Source: Granulosicoccus antarcticus IMCC3135
GTDB taxonomy: Bacteria > Pseudomonadota > Gammaproteobacteria > Granulosicoccales > Granulosicoccaceae
NCBI RefSeq assembly: GCF_002215215.1
Contig: NZ_CP018632.1
Coordinates: 1,608,501 to 1,672,500, forward strand
Direction of reading: 5' to 3'
Length of the DNA: 64,000 nt
Under the pieces are notes generated by a model. It did no database searches and was not told the origin of the DNA. It was given only the letters and a program-made list of their open reading frames with translations. The number at the start of each line of letters is the position of its first letter. Positions within the stretch are counted from its first letter, which is position 1. The position numbers and the translations under genes were made by a program. Of the stretch, positions 54,164-62,801 are shown piece by piece.

Positions 54164-55126
54164 ATGTCCAAGCCAACTGTTCTATTGCCAGCCCAGATGC
54201 CCGCACTTGTCATTGAGCAGCTTGCCGCGCGCTATGAGCTTGTCGAGTTGGCAACTGCAGAGAATCCGGACAAGGAGTTGAGTGACTGTGCAGATCGAGT
54301 CAGAGCGATAGCAACGCAGGGTACCGCTATCGATCGAGCGTTCATGCAAGCTTTGCCAAACCTTCAGATCGTTGCCAATTTTGGTGTTGGTTACGACAAG
54401 GTCGATGCGAAAGCGGCGGCGGATCTGGGCATCATTGTGACCAATACCCCTGATGTCCTGAATGCAGAAGTTGCAGATACAACCATCGCCTTGTTGCTGA
54501 TGACCGTGCGTCAATTGCCGCAGGCAGACCAGCATGTCAGAAAAGGTCTTTGGCCTGCTCAATCCTTCCCTTTGACGCCATCGTCTCTGCAGGGCCGTTC
54601 TATCGGAATTGTCGGTATGGGTCGTATCGGTGAGGCAATTGCTCATCGCCTGGAATCGTTCGGTGTTGCCATCTCATATCACGCGCGCAATTGCAGAGAT
54701 CATCTCTCCTATCCCTATTTCAGCGATATTGTGGCGCTGGCAAGTGCGGTAGACACGCTGGTTGTCATCGTTCCCGGTGGTACAGCTACGCACCATATGA
54801 TCAATAAGGAGGTGCTGGAAGCACTGGGCAAGAATGGCATTCTGATCAATGTGGCGCGAGGTTCGGTGGTCGATGAGCAGGCTCTGATTCAAGCACTTGA
54901 GAACAAGGTTATTTATTCTGCAGGCCTGGATGTGTTTGAAAATGAACCAGCTGTGCCGCAGGCACTGATCGACATGGAGCATGTTGTACTGCTGCCACAT
55001 GTCGGCTCAGCCAGTGAGCCCACCAGGAACGCCATGAGTCAGCTGGTGGTGGATAATGTCGTTGCGTGGCTGGAGAACGGTACGGCCATTACACCTGTTG
55101 CCGAAACCCCGTTGTCAGGAAGCTGA
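54164..55126 (+). CDS. D-2-hydroxyacid dehydrogenase family protein
   Basis: A 320-residue NAD(P)-dependent enzyme that interconverts 2-hydroxy and 2-keto acids. The catalytic domain has VANFGVGYDKVDAKAAADLG; the dinucleotide domain has SIGIVGMGRIGEAIAHRLESFG. Catalytic residues are the Arg in NVARGSVVDE, the Glu in DVFENEPAVP and the His in LPHVGSASEPTR. Glyoxylate/hydroxypyruvate reductases and similar enzymes look like this. The ATG at 54164 is used; a longer frame from 54125 would add 13 poorly conserved residues. It lies downstream of the porin terminator and so has its own promoter. Confidence 0.9.
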   Translation: MSKPTVLLPAQMPALVIEQLAARYELVELATAENPDKELSDCADRVRAIATQGTAIDRAFMQALPNLQIVANFGVGYDKVDAKAAADLGIIVTNTPDVLNAEVADTTIALLLMTVRQLPQADQHVRKGLWPAQSFPLTPSSLQGRSIGIVGMGRIGEAIAHRLESFGVAISYHARNCRDHLSYPYFSDIVALASAVDTLVVIVPGGTATHHMINKEVLEALGKNGILINVARGSVVDEQALIQALENKVIYSAGLDVFENEPAVPQALIDMEHVVLLPHVGSASEPTRNAMSQLVVDNVVAWLENGTAITPVAETPLSGS

Positions 55127-55151
55127 CGGCTGAACGCAGCCTGATGTCTGA

Positions 55152-55823
55152 TCAGGGTTTTGCCTGCGCAAGCAATTCGTCAGGTATCGGGATGCCATCC
55201 AGCATGTTTGCGGACTTGACTGGTACTCCATAGCTTGATTCGATGGGTATCACACCTGCCCAGTGGTGCAGGGCGATATCCTCTTCATCATCAATCGGAT
55301 CACCGGTTCTGATTTTTACGGAATACTCATCCAGAGATAATCGAACCAAGGCGGTGCCTTTCAATTCCTTGGTCAGATAGGGCCTGAAATCATTGAGGCT
55401 GCCCGGTATCAGTCTGTCCGTGAAGCTATCCAGCAGTGCTGGTTTTTCCTCATCAGTTACCAGCACTCCAGTACCAAAAACAACTGCACTGCGATAATTC
55501 ATCGAGCAGTGAAATGCGGATCGGGCTTTTACCAGGCCATCGACCCGGCAAGCAGAAACGCACACGCGCTCTCCAGCCGACAAGGCCTTGTAGAGGCGAC
55601 TTTTCGGGTGCCCGTGTAGGTACAGATGATCGTCGATTCTGGCGATGGCAGTCGGTACTGACTGGGGCCAGTTTTCATGAATGAAGCTGACGTGCCCAAT
55701 GGGGCAGGCATCCAGAACTGCGTAAAGATCATCGCGCTCGTAGCTTGCCCGGTTCGGTGACTGACGTACTCGTCGCTTGTCACCACGCGGCGGGACGGTC
55801 GTATCAATTGTGTTATTGCTCAT
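55152..55823 (-). CDS. Pyridoxamine 5'-phosphate oxidase family flavoprotein
   Basis: A 223-residue split-barrel FMN-binding protein. VRQSPNRASYERDDLYAVLDACPIGHVSF opens the domain (shown here by its parts RASYERDDLYAVLDAC and IGHVSF), followed by VPTAIARIDDHLYLHGHPKSRLYKAL, typical of the PNPOx-like family with an FMN-phosphate contact at K/R. The second half has MNYRSAVVFGTG and ends in a C-terminal extension. The reaction is unknown; many relatives are flavin reductases or PLP-related oxidases. The ATG at 55823 is used. It is divergent from a MocR-type regulator with 108 bases between starts. Confidence 0.82.
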   Translation of the reverse strand: MSNNTIDTTVPPRGDKRRVRQSPNRASYERDDLYAVLDACPIGHVSFIHENWPQSVPTAIARIDDHLYLHGHPKSRLYKALSAGERVCVSACRVDGLVKARSAFHCSMNYRSAVVFGTGVLVTDEEKPALLDSFTDRLIPGSLNDFRPYLTKELKGTALVRLSLDEYSVKIRTGDPIDDEEDIALHHWAGVIPIESSYGVPVKSANMLDGIPIPDELLAQAKP

Positions 55824-55848
55824 TAATTCCGATTAAGTGCGTTGGCGG

Positions 55849-55875
55849 TAACATGGCGAGCAGATTGACATGTTA
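55849..55875. promoter_or_regulatory. Inverted repeat operator candidate between the PNPOx-family and MocR genes
   Basis: TAACATG (55849-55855) and CATGTTA (55869-55875) are perfect 7-base arms with a 13-base spacer, 20 bases centre to centre, or two helical turns. The right arm overlaps a TTGACA (55865-55870) that could be a -35 box facing the regulator gene. This is the expected place for a MocR/GntR operator. Confidence 0.55.
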
Positions 55876-55931
55876 TGGCTCTTTTCATAAGGTACGATCT
55901 GGGTAAATGAAAGGAGCCAATAGAATCATGT

Positions 55932-57419
55932 ATGAACAGCTGGGTACAGGCAATGGCTGATGGCCTGTTCACGCCAGAATTACTGGATACTTTGCGCACC
56001 GATACGCAGAGTCCATTGCCCCGGGTTCGCCAGCTCTATCTGAATCTCTACAGCGCTATCGAAAGAGGCTTGCTGCCCTACGATGCCAGATTGCCCTCGA
56101 GCAGGACGTTATCCGCGCAGCTGGGCCTGGGTCGTAATGCTGTAATCAGTGTCTACGAACAACTAGCCTCGGAAGGCTTGCTCAGTGCCAATGGGCGGCG
56201 CGGCACGCGGGTGGCAAGGCATGTTAAACCGCCACCGTCGTATTCTGTAACTGAATGGCCGCGCTCCTTGCGGATTAGTTCAAATCATTCAAGGCTGTCC
56301 TCTGGTGGTGAGCTGGCACCGGGTGAGCCGGATGCACAGTTGTTTCCGCATGACATCTGGCGCAAGGCTCAGGCTACGGCGACACGCAAGGCTGCGAACA
56401 GGCTCGGTTATCGTGCACAGGCATTGATCGAGACTCGTACATCCATTGCCCGCTATCTGGCCAATTACCGCTCCTTGCAAGTCGATCCGGAACAGATTGT
56501 GGTCACCTCAGGTACGCGTCAGAGTCTTGCATTGACGGCAAATCTGTTTGCGGACCCGGGTGATACTGCCTGGGTGGAATGTCCGGGCTATCTGGGTGCG
56601 GTGGACGCGTTCAGGCAGTCAGGTCTTCATGTCAGGCCTTGCGGGCTGGATGCTGATGGTCTGATCCTGCCATTGGCCGATGTGCCATTGCCGCGGCTGA
56701 TTTACCTCACCCCTTGTTTCCAATACCCCATGGGCATGCCGCTGGGGGCTCAACGACGCGAAGCTTTGCTCGATCTGGCACGCCAGAACGACAGCATCAT
56801 TTTTGAAGATGATTATGACAGTGAATTTCGTGATGATTCACAGCCACGGCCTGCGCTGGCGGCTGAGTCGGCAGGTGCCAGGGTGCTGCACGCCGGTACC
56901 TTCTCCAAGCTCTTGTTTCCAGCCATCCGTGTCGGTTGGCTGGTCGTGCCGCCCGAGGCGGTTGCTGATGCTCACCAATGTCTGCGTGTCATTGGTGGTG
57001 GTAGCAATACGATTGCACAGGCCGTTGTAGCAGAGTTGCTCGACAATGGATCGATAGCCCGTCATTTGCGGCATGCGCGTCAGATCTATGGGCAGCGTCG
57101 ACAGGCGTTGATCACGGCGCTGGATGGCTGTGAGCTGTTTGAGCCGATCAATCAGGTGTCCGGTAGTTTGAGTCTGGTGCTGCGACTGTCAGGGCAGGTG
57201 CCCATGAAGGAGCTTGTCAGTGCGCTGGACAAGGCTGGTATTGGTGCTCAGCCACTGGAGCATCTGGATTGGCAGCAACCGAGCCTTGAACAATGCAAGG
57301 CCATTGTGATTGGATTGGGAAATGTGGATACGATGGCAATACCTGCAACCGTTGCACGCCTGACAACGGCACTGACATCCTTGCCTTGCTCTCCGCGAGC
57401 AGTTGTTGCACGATCATGA
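55932..57419 (+). CDS. MocR/PdxR-type GntR-aminotransferase transcriptional regulator
   Basis: A 495-residue regulator with an N-terminal GntR winged helix-turn-helix (LYSAIERGLLPYDARLPSSRTLSAQLGLGRNAVISVYEQL in its conserved order, with LPSSRTLSAQLGLGRN) and a large fold-type I aminotransferase domain (about 130-480). The PLP-binding Lys is in HAGTFSKLLFPAIRVGW, with FEDDYDSEFRD before it. Such proteins sense pyridoxal phosphate or amino compounds. The divergent PNPOx-family gene is the obvious target. The ATG at 55932 is used; GAAAGGAG lies about 10-15 bases upstream. Confidence 0.92.
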   Translation: MNSWVQAMADGLFTPELLDTLRTDTQSPLPRVRQLYLNLYSAIERGLLPYDARLPSSRTLSAQLGLGRNAVISVYEQLASEGLLSANGRRGTRVARHVKPPPSYSVTEWPRSLRISSNHSRLSSGGELAPGEPDAQLFPHDIWRKAQATATRKAANRLGYRAQALIETRTSIARYLANYRSLQVDPEQIVVTSGTRQSLALTANLFADPGDTAWVECPGYLGAVDAFRQSGLHVRPCGLDADGLILPLADVPLPRLIYLTPCFQYPMGMPLGAQRREALLDLARQNDSIIFEDDYDSEFRDDSQPRPALAAESAGARVLHAGTFSKLLFPAIRVGWLVVPPEAVADAHQCLRVIGGGSNTIAQAVVAELLDNGSIARHLRHARQIYGQRRQALITALDGCELFEPINQVSGSLSLVLRLSGQVPMKELVSALDKAGIGAQPLEHLDWQQPSLEQCKAIVIGLGNVDTMAIPATVARLTTALTSLPCSPRAVVARS

Positions 57420-57461
57420 TGCAATTCCTGCTCGCAATAGACGTATCAAGTTGGAGGACTG

Positions 57462-58664
57462 CTAGTGCTCTGCCAGTTCTTTACCCATGGCTGTAAGCAC
57501 ATCCCAGCAGGCTCCCATCGTGTGGTAATCGGTTTTTCCCAAGGGGGATTTTTTGTTATCGATTGCGGATCCATCCTGGTTGCGGACTCGGAACCAGGCG
57601 CCATGAACATGATCCACCATATGGTCCCAGCTCCATTGCCATATCCGGCAATAATCCTCGTGATATCGCTCATCCCCCGTTTGAGCATATAGACGCCAGG
57701 CTGCTGCGAAGGTCTCCGACTGTACCCAGAAATATTTCTCTGTTGCGCAGAAACTGCCGTCAGGCGCTACGCCATAAACGATGCCACCGTGTTCAGGGTC
57801 CCAGCCTGTTGCCATGGCGCGATCATAGAGCTGTTGCGCCTTGGGTAGCCACAGCTTATTCGGGCGTTCCTTGTCAAGAATCAACAGAAGCTTTGCCCAT
57901 TCGGTCTGGTGCCCCGGTTGGAAGCCCCATGGCTTGTAACGGTCATTGGGTTTGTCGATATTGAACTCCATATCCACCTGCCAGTTCTGGTCATAGTGCT
58001 CCCAGATCTGTCCATCCGATTGTGCTGCCAGATCAATCGCAAATCGCTGTGCCAGCAATTCGGAACGATCCAGAAAGCGCGAATCACCGGTTGCCTGCCA
58101 GGCTGCAAGCAATGCCTCGCACATATGCATGTTTGCGTTCTGTCCGCGATAAGGGTCCAGTGTCGTCAGAGATTGATCGCGTTCATCAGTATAGGCAGAA
58201 GCGGATTCATCCCAGAAATACTGTTCCATGAATTCATGGATTTCATAGAGTGTCGCAGTTGCGGTTTCAATTCCTGCACGAACGCAGCTGGCCGCAGCCA
58301 GCAGGACAAAGGCATGACCGTAGGCCATGACTCGGGTGTCGGTGACTTTTCCACTTTCCAGCAACCAGGCGTAGTGGCCGTTTGATTGCCTGTGCCCCTG
58401 CGTCAGGTAATCCAGCCCCCATTGAGCCCATTCTTTGTGATGTGGCTTGCCATACAGGCGGTAGGCGGTCGCGTAGTTGACAACATAGCGGGCAGAGCCA
58501 ACCAGCTGTCGGCTTGTCGTGTCATAACAGCTGCCATCATCCTGGAAGCATGAGTAGAAGCCTCCTTCAGGTGCCACAACCCTGGGCTCATAGAACGCAA
58601 GAATCGAGTGAATATGCTTTTGCAGGAAGTCAGGACTTGCGAAGTCCGGTTTAGCTGTCGTCAA
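57462..58664 (-). CDS. AGE family epimerase/isomerase
   Basis: A 400-residue (alpha/alpha)6-barrel enzyme of the N-acylglucosamine 2-epimerase family. Typical stretches are LVGSARYVVNYATAYRLYG, MAYGHAFVLLAAAS, NANMHMCEALLAAW, PWGFQPGHQTEWAKLLL and KYFWVQSETFAAAWRLY, which carry the conserved catalytic His residues. Members interconvert aldoses and ketoses, such as mannose/fructose, or epimerise N-acyl sugars. The TTG at 58664 is chosen because GAGG stands 9 bases before it; a TTG at 58706 is a longer alternative. It is divergent from the IclR gene and belongs to the sugar-transport locus. Confidence 0.88.
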   Translation of the reverse strand: MTTAKPDFASPDFLQKHIHSILAFYEPRVVAPEGGFYSCFQDDGSCYDTTSRQLVGSARYVVNYATAYRLYGKPHHKEWAQWGLDYLTQGHRQSNGHYAWLLESGKVTDTRVMAYGHAFVLLAAASCVRAGIETATATLYEIHEFMEQYFWDESASAYTDERDQSLTTLDPYRGQNANMHMCEALLAAWQATGDSRFLDRSELLAQRFAIDLAAQSDGQIWEHYDQNWQVDMEFNIDKPNDRYKPWGFQPGHQTEWAKLLLILDKERPNKLWLPKAQQLYDRAMATGWDPEHGGIVYGVAPDGSFCATEKYFWVQSETFAAAWRLYAQTGDERYHEDYCRIWQWSWDHMVDHVHGAWFRVRNQDGSAIDNKKSPLGKTDYHTMGACWDVLTAMGKELAEH

Positions 58665-58776
58665 TGTCAAAAGCCTCAAGGTAAAGGGGGAGAGTGCGGG
58701 TAGCAAAGCCTACCAGTCTGGCCGTATGCATGGGGTGCCATTGCTGCGGCTATGGCTGGTTGCCTGGGGAAACTCA

Positions 58777-58804
58777 TTGACATGAAAACAGAATTCCATA
58801 TAAT
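58777..58804 (+). promoter_or_regulatory. Sigma-70 promoter of the IclR-ABC operon
   Basis: A TTGACA at 58777-58782 and TATAAT at 58799-58804 with a 16-base spacer form an exact consensus pair. It lies 32 bases before the ATG of the IclR-type gene and should transcribe it and probably the ABC genes. Confidence 0.75.
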
Positions 58805-58831
58805 GGGAATTACACTTCTCAAATATGAGAA
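58792..58831. promoter_or_regulatory. Two palindromes over the promoter and leader (operator candidates)
   Basis: AATTCC (58792-58797) and GGAATT (58806-58811) flank the -10 box. A second palindrome TTCTCA-AATA-TGAGAA (58816-58831) sits just before the ATG. Either could be bound by the encoded IclR protein, giving autoregulation and control of the divergent epimerase gene. Confidence 0.6.
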
Positions 58832-58836
58832 TTTGA

Positions 58837-59640
58837 ATGTCAAAGAATTTTGTCCGAATCCTGCGCTTGGCCGAGTCGCTGTCGGATGCACCAAGTGAAG
58901 GTCTCACCAAGGCACAGATCGTTGAGCGCGCGGGACTTCCCTCGTCAACGGTCTATCGCCTGCTCAGTGAGATGGAACAGACGGGGTATGTCTACACGAC
59001 GCCAGAGGGGCGGCTGTTACCTAATTTCTCTTTCGAGCGTCGTATCGGAATTGGCAACATTTCCCCGATTCAACTACGCCAGGCATGTGCCTCTATCTCT
59101 GCAGAACTGGAATCGGCGTCTGAGATCATCTTGCGTCGAGGTCATAGTCTCTTGTGGCATGTCACTGACGAACATCCCTTGCAGGCAATCAAGCTTCGGG
59201 CGCATCCGGGCTACGTGCGTTCGACCTACGAACTGGATTCGATTTCACGTCTTGCTCTGGCTTACTGCAACATTGATGACATCGAAAGCAGTTGGGATCT
59301 GTCGAGCTTTCATGAGGTCGGTGTGCAGGGCAATCATCTGGACTGGCATGAGGCCCGCAAGCGAATTCTCGCCACGGATAGACAATCCATGCAATTCGAC
59401 ATGCTGGGCAATGCCAAAGGTATCCGGCGCTTTTCTATCGCGATAACGACACCTGAAGGTGAGTTGGTATCGCTGCTGACAGTGGCCGAGGCGGCGATTC
59501 CCGTACGAGACGAAGAAGCTCATATCGCGCGCATACGTTCAACACTTGAGAGTACCAAAGTGGAATTGGAGCTGTGTAGCGCCAGCAGCCATGCAAACGG
59601 GGGCTTGAAGTCGGTCACCCTGCCACACAAGACCGGATAG
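58837..59640 (+). CDS. IclR family transcriptional regulator
   Basis: A 267-residue regulator. The N-terminal winged helix-turn-helix is RILRLAESLSDAPSEGLTK, then AQIVERAGLPSSTVYRLLSEMEQ, with GYVYTTPEGRLLPN as the wing. The C-terminal effector domain (about 80-250) includes ILRRGHSLLWHVTD and RFSIAITTPEGELVSLLTVAE. It probably senses a sugar or its breakdown product and controls the adjacent transporter and epimerase genes. The ATG at 58837 is used. The binding-protein gene begins 26 bases after its stop, so regulator and transporter share a transcript. Confidence 0.9.
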   Translation: MSKNFVRILRLAESLSDAPSEGLTKAQIVERAGLPSSTVYRLLSEMEQTGYVYTTPEGRLLPNFSFERRIGIGNISPIQLRQACASISAELESASEIILRRGHSLLWHVTDEHPLQAIKLRAHPGYVRSTYELDSISRLALAYCNIDDIESSWDLSSFHEVGVQGNHLDWHEARKRILATDRQSMQFDMLGNAKGIRRFSIAITTPEGELVSLLTVAEAAIPVRDEEAHIARIRSTLESTKVELELCSASSHANGGLKSVTLPHKTG

Positions 59641-59665
59641 TCACATTGGACAACTGGAGGAATTC

Positions 59666-60934
59666 ATGAAGTTTTTGAAAAAACGTATTATTGCTGTTAC
59701 AGCGGTGTCAACAATACTGTTGTCGAATGCTGTATTCGCTGAAGATCTGGTGCTTTCCATAGGCTCTCGAGGTTACGGTGCAGCGGTAGGGCCAGCACTC
59801 GAGAGTTTCGAGGCGGCCAATCCTGACATCAAAGTCGAATGGTTGAAAGTCTCTGATGTACCCAGTGAGTCCAGAAAACTGTATGTCACCAGTCTGATGG
59901 CACGTAGTGCAACGCCGGATGTTTTCAGTGTGGATGTCATCTGGCCTGGTGAGTTTGCTCAGCGTCGCTGGATAGCACCCATCGGTGAAGATTTCACAGA
60001 AGAAGAGCTGGCGCAGTTCAACCCCTCGTTCATGGAGGCGGCCACTGTTGATGGGAAGATCTACGGAGTTCCCTTGTATGTTGATGGCACACAATTCTTC
60101 TATCGCAGCGATTTGCTGGAAAAATATGACTTGCCCGTCCCCAAGACCTGGGAGGAGGTAATCGCATCTTCCAGAACCATTCTTGACGGCGAGAACAACC
60201 CGGATCTGTCTGGTTTTGTCTCCATGTGGGCCAAGATAGAAGGACTGTTCATGAACTGGTTGTCCTTTACCTACAGCAACGGTGCAACCTTCTTTGATGA
60301 GAACGGTAACGTTACGGTCAACTCGCCGGAAGCCATTGAGGCGACTCAGACCATGGTGGACATGCTGTATAAGCACAAGATTGTGCCGGAGTCGATTCTG
60401 AACATGCGACCCGATGATGCCCGAACGCTATTTCAGCAAGGTCGCGCGGTCTTCATGATGGTGCAGGATTTTGTGTATGCGCCATTGAGTGCTGATGACA
60501 GCCCGGTCAAAGGCAAGTTTGATTTCACCCGTAATCCGTATTTTGCTGCTCATCCTGATGCACCAGCAACTGCCATGGGAGGTTTTCTGCTGGCGGTGAA
60601 TGCCAACTCGGAGCACCGTGACGCAGCCGTTAAACTGGTCAAGCACATGACAAGTTACGAGTCGCAATTGGCTGCGGCGGTCAATGAATCCAAAAGCCCG
60701 GGTTTGATGAATGTCTACGATGATGCCTCCATGCAGGATAACCAGGTGTTGCAGAAGTTTGGTAAAGCCTATGCCGCTGGCGTGGTGCGTCCATCAGCTG
60801 GTACTGGCAGTGCTTACCCGAAAGTATCCGACGCGATGCAAGTGGCCATCACGAGTGCACTTCATCAGTCAAAGACAGTAGAAGAAGCCTTGAATGATGC
60901 GCAGGCGACCATCGAGAAATTGTTGGACCAGTAG
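59666..60934 (+). CDS. Sugar ABC transporter substrate-binding protein
   Basis: A 422-residue periplasmic protein of the carbohydrate-binding family 1 (MalE/UgpB type). A signal peptide covers about residues 1-25 (AVTAVSTILLSNAVFA). The mature part has FEAANPDIKVEWLKV, PDVFSVDVIWPGEFAQRRWI and YGVPLYVDGTQFFYRSDLLEKY, standard features of this family. TGGAGG stands 6 bases before the ATG. It binds the sugar and feeds the permease pair encoded downstream, after an inverted repeat. Confidence 0.93.
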   Translation: MKFLKKRIIAVTAVSTILLSNAVFAEDLVLSIGSRGYGAAVGPALESFEAANPDIKVEWLKVSDVPSESRKLYVTSLMARSATPDVFSVDVIWPGEFAQRRWIAPIGEDFTEEELAQFNPSFMEAATVDGKIYGVPLYVDGTQFFYRSDLLEKYDLPVPKTWEEVIASSRTILDGENNPDLSGFVSMWAKIEGLFMNWLSFTYSNGATFFDENGNVTVNSPEAIEATQTMVDMLYKHKIVPESILNMRPDDARTLFQQGRAVFMMVQDFVYAPLSADDSPVKGKFDFTRNPYFAAHPDAPATAMGGFLLAVNANSEHRDAAVKLVKHMTSYESQLAAAVNESKSPGLMNVYDDASMQDNQVLQKFGKAYAAGVVRPSAGTGSAYPKVSDAMQVAITSALHQSKTVEEALNDAQATIEKLLDQ

Positions 60935-60951
60935 TCGTTAAAGCTGTCAAT

Positions 60952-60976
60952 CCGGACGTTGCCGATTCGCGTCCGG
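60952..60976 (+). terminator. Hairpin between the sugar-binding protein and permease genes
   Basis: CCGGACG (60952-60958) pairs with CGTCCGG (60970-60976) around an 11-base loop. It lies 18 bases after the binding-protein stop. No T run follows, so partial attenuation or 3' protection of the upstream message is more likely than full termination. Confidence 0.55.
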
Positions 60977-61071
60977 TATTTCCACCTCGTGACTCACCGG
61001 TTTACTTGCTGAGTACCGACGGTACAGACGGGTTATGACCTCATTCAGTCTACTTCCAGAGGCTTGCTGCA

Positions 61072-61962
61072 TTGATCACATTAAATACACTTGAGCGGCG
61101 GACGCAATTCGTCGGCCTCGGTTTTGTCACGCCGACGTTTCTGATAATCGCTCTTATCCTGATTTACCCGGTTGTGCAATCCATCATATTGAGTGTGGGT
61201 CAATCCAGTGTGGATGGATTCGAGCCTTACCAGTTTGTCGGCTTGAAACACTACGCGGCACTCATGGTGGATGATCGTTTCTGGCGCTCGCTGTCGGTTA
61301 CCTTGATATTCACCGCTATCTCGATCCCACTGGAGCTGATTCTTGGGGTGGGGTTGGCCTTGCTGATGAACGAGACCTTTCGCGGTAAAGGACTGGCTCG
61401 ACTGGCCGTGCTATTTCCATGGGCTTTGCCAACAGCGCTTAATGCCCTGATCTGGCGTTGGATGTATAACGCGGACTACGGCTTGTTCAATGCGGTGGGT
61501 CTGGAGTCAGGCCTGATCAGCGAGCCAATGAACTGGTTAGGAGACGAGACTCTGGCAATGGCATCAATGGTCATTGTTTCAGTCTGGAAGACGAGCTCGT
61601 TCATGGCGCTCATCATTCTTGCCGGTTTGCAGTCAATCCCGCGTGACTTGTATGAAGCGGGTCGAATGGATGGCATGAGTCGCTGGCAGGAGTTTCGCGA
61701 AATCACATTGCCTCTACTGAAAGGTTCCATCATGGTTGCGCTGATCATCCGTTCGATGGATGCCTTGCGCACCTTCGAGCTACCGTTCAGCCTCACGGAT
61801 GGAGGGCCGGACTCGGCTACTGAGACACTTTCCCTGTATGCCTACAAGGTGATTTTCGAGTTCGTTGAATTCAATGCCGGTGCGGCCATCGTTGTTGTGC
61901 AGTTTGCCGTCATATTCGCACTAAGCCTTCTCTACATACTGACGTTGCGAGGAAAGGATTAA
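61072..61962 (+). CDS. Sugar ABC transporter permease, MalF/UgpA type
   Basis: A 296-residue inner-membrane permease with six helices. The first has FVTPTFLIIALILIYPVVQSI, and the ATPase contact loop is RDLYEAGRMDGMSRWQEFREITLPLL. The start is TTG at 61072, with AGAGG nine bases upstream; no ATG gives an intact N-terminus. It pairs with the MalG-type permease encoded 3 bases downstream. Confidence 0.93.
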   Translation: MITLNTLERRTQFVGLGFVTPTFLIIALILIYPVVQSIILSVGQSSVDGFEPYQFVGLKHYAALMVDDRFWRSLSVTLIFTAISIPLELILGVGLALLMNETFRGKGLARLAVLFPWALPTALNALIWRWMYNADYGLFNAVGLESGLISEPMNWLGDETLAMASMVIVSVWKTSSFMALIILAGLQSIPRDLYEAGRMDGMSRWQEFREITLPLLKGSIMVALIIRSMDALRTFELPFSLTDGGPDSATETLSLYAYKVIFEFVEFNAGAAIVVVQFAVIFALSLLYILTLRGKD

Positions 61963-61965
61963 CTC

Positions 61966-62790
61966 ATGAAGAATCGCCCGCGCTTTACCTTGTATTTACT
62001 GGTCGGCCTGTCCGTTGTCATTTCCTTCTTTCCCATTGTCTGGTTGATACTGACCTCGATGAAAACAACGGCGGGGATCTATGCCTGGCCGGTACAGTAC
62101 TGGCCGGATCCGGTGACCCTGAAAAACTACTGGTCGATTTTTACCGAAACTCCAGAGCTGCTGCGATACGTACTCAACAGCTTTATCGTTGGCGTGGGTT
62201 GTACGATCCTGACATTGTCAGTGGGAGGTTTGTCCGGCTATGCACTCTCCAGATTGCGCATGCGTTTTGCCGGTGTGCTGATGGTCGTCATTCTATCTGT
62301 GTCCATGTTCCCGCCCATTGCCTTGTTGCCAGCCTTGTTCCAGAGTTTCCTGCAGCTGGGTTTGCTGAACAGTTACTCCGGGTTGATACTGGCCCATACC
62401 GGTTTGTTTCTGCCGTACACAGTATGGATGCTGGCCAGCTATTTCAGGACCTTGCCTGTGGAGATTGAAGAGGCTGCACGGATGGATGGTATGGGTTTTC
62501 TGCGTATTTTCTTCACCATTATCCTGCCGCTGTCGTGGCCTGGTTTTGTGGCAACGGGTTTGATTGTATTCATCTTTTCCTGGAATGAATTTCCGTTGTC
62601 GCTGGTATTGATGACGCAGGATGCAATGCGCACAGCACCTGTCGGTATTTCTCTTTACCCGGGTGAGTTTGCATTCCCCTGGGAGACTATCTCCACAGCA
62701 ACAGTCATCGCGATCATTCCGATTCTGATCATTACCGCGATATTTCAGAAACAGATTCTTGGCGGTCTGACTGCCGGTTCAGGTAAGTAG
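61966..62790 (+). CDS. Sugar ABC transporter permease, MalG/UgpE type
   Basis: A 274-residue permease with six helices. It has the first helix LVGLSVVISFFPIVWLILTS, the family stretch STxxALGGLSGYALSRLR-like (here VGGLSGYALSRLRMRF), and the contact loop VEIEEAARMDGMGFLRIFFTIILPLS. The ATG at 61966 is used. The gene follows the MalF-type gene after three bases and precedes the ATPase gene by 11 bases. Confidence 0.93.
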   Translation: MKNRPRFTLYLLVGLSVVISFFPIVWLILTSMKTTAGIYAWPVQYWPDPVTLKNYWSIFTETPELLRYVLNSFIVGVGCTILTLSVGGLSGYALSRLRMRFAGVLMVVILSVSMFPPIALLPALFQSFLQLGLLNSYSGLILAHTGLFLPYTVWMLASYFRTLPVEIEEAARMDGMGFLRIFFTIILPLSWPGFVATGLIVFIFSWNEFPLSLVLMTQDAMRTAPVGISLYPGEFAFPWETISTATVIAIIPILIITAIFQKQILGGLTAGSGK

Positions 62791-62801
62791 GAGCACAGAT
62801 A

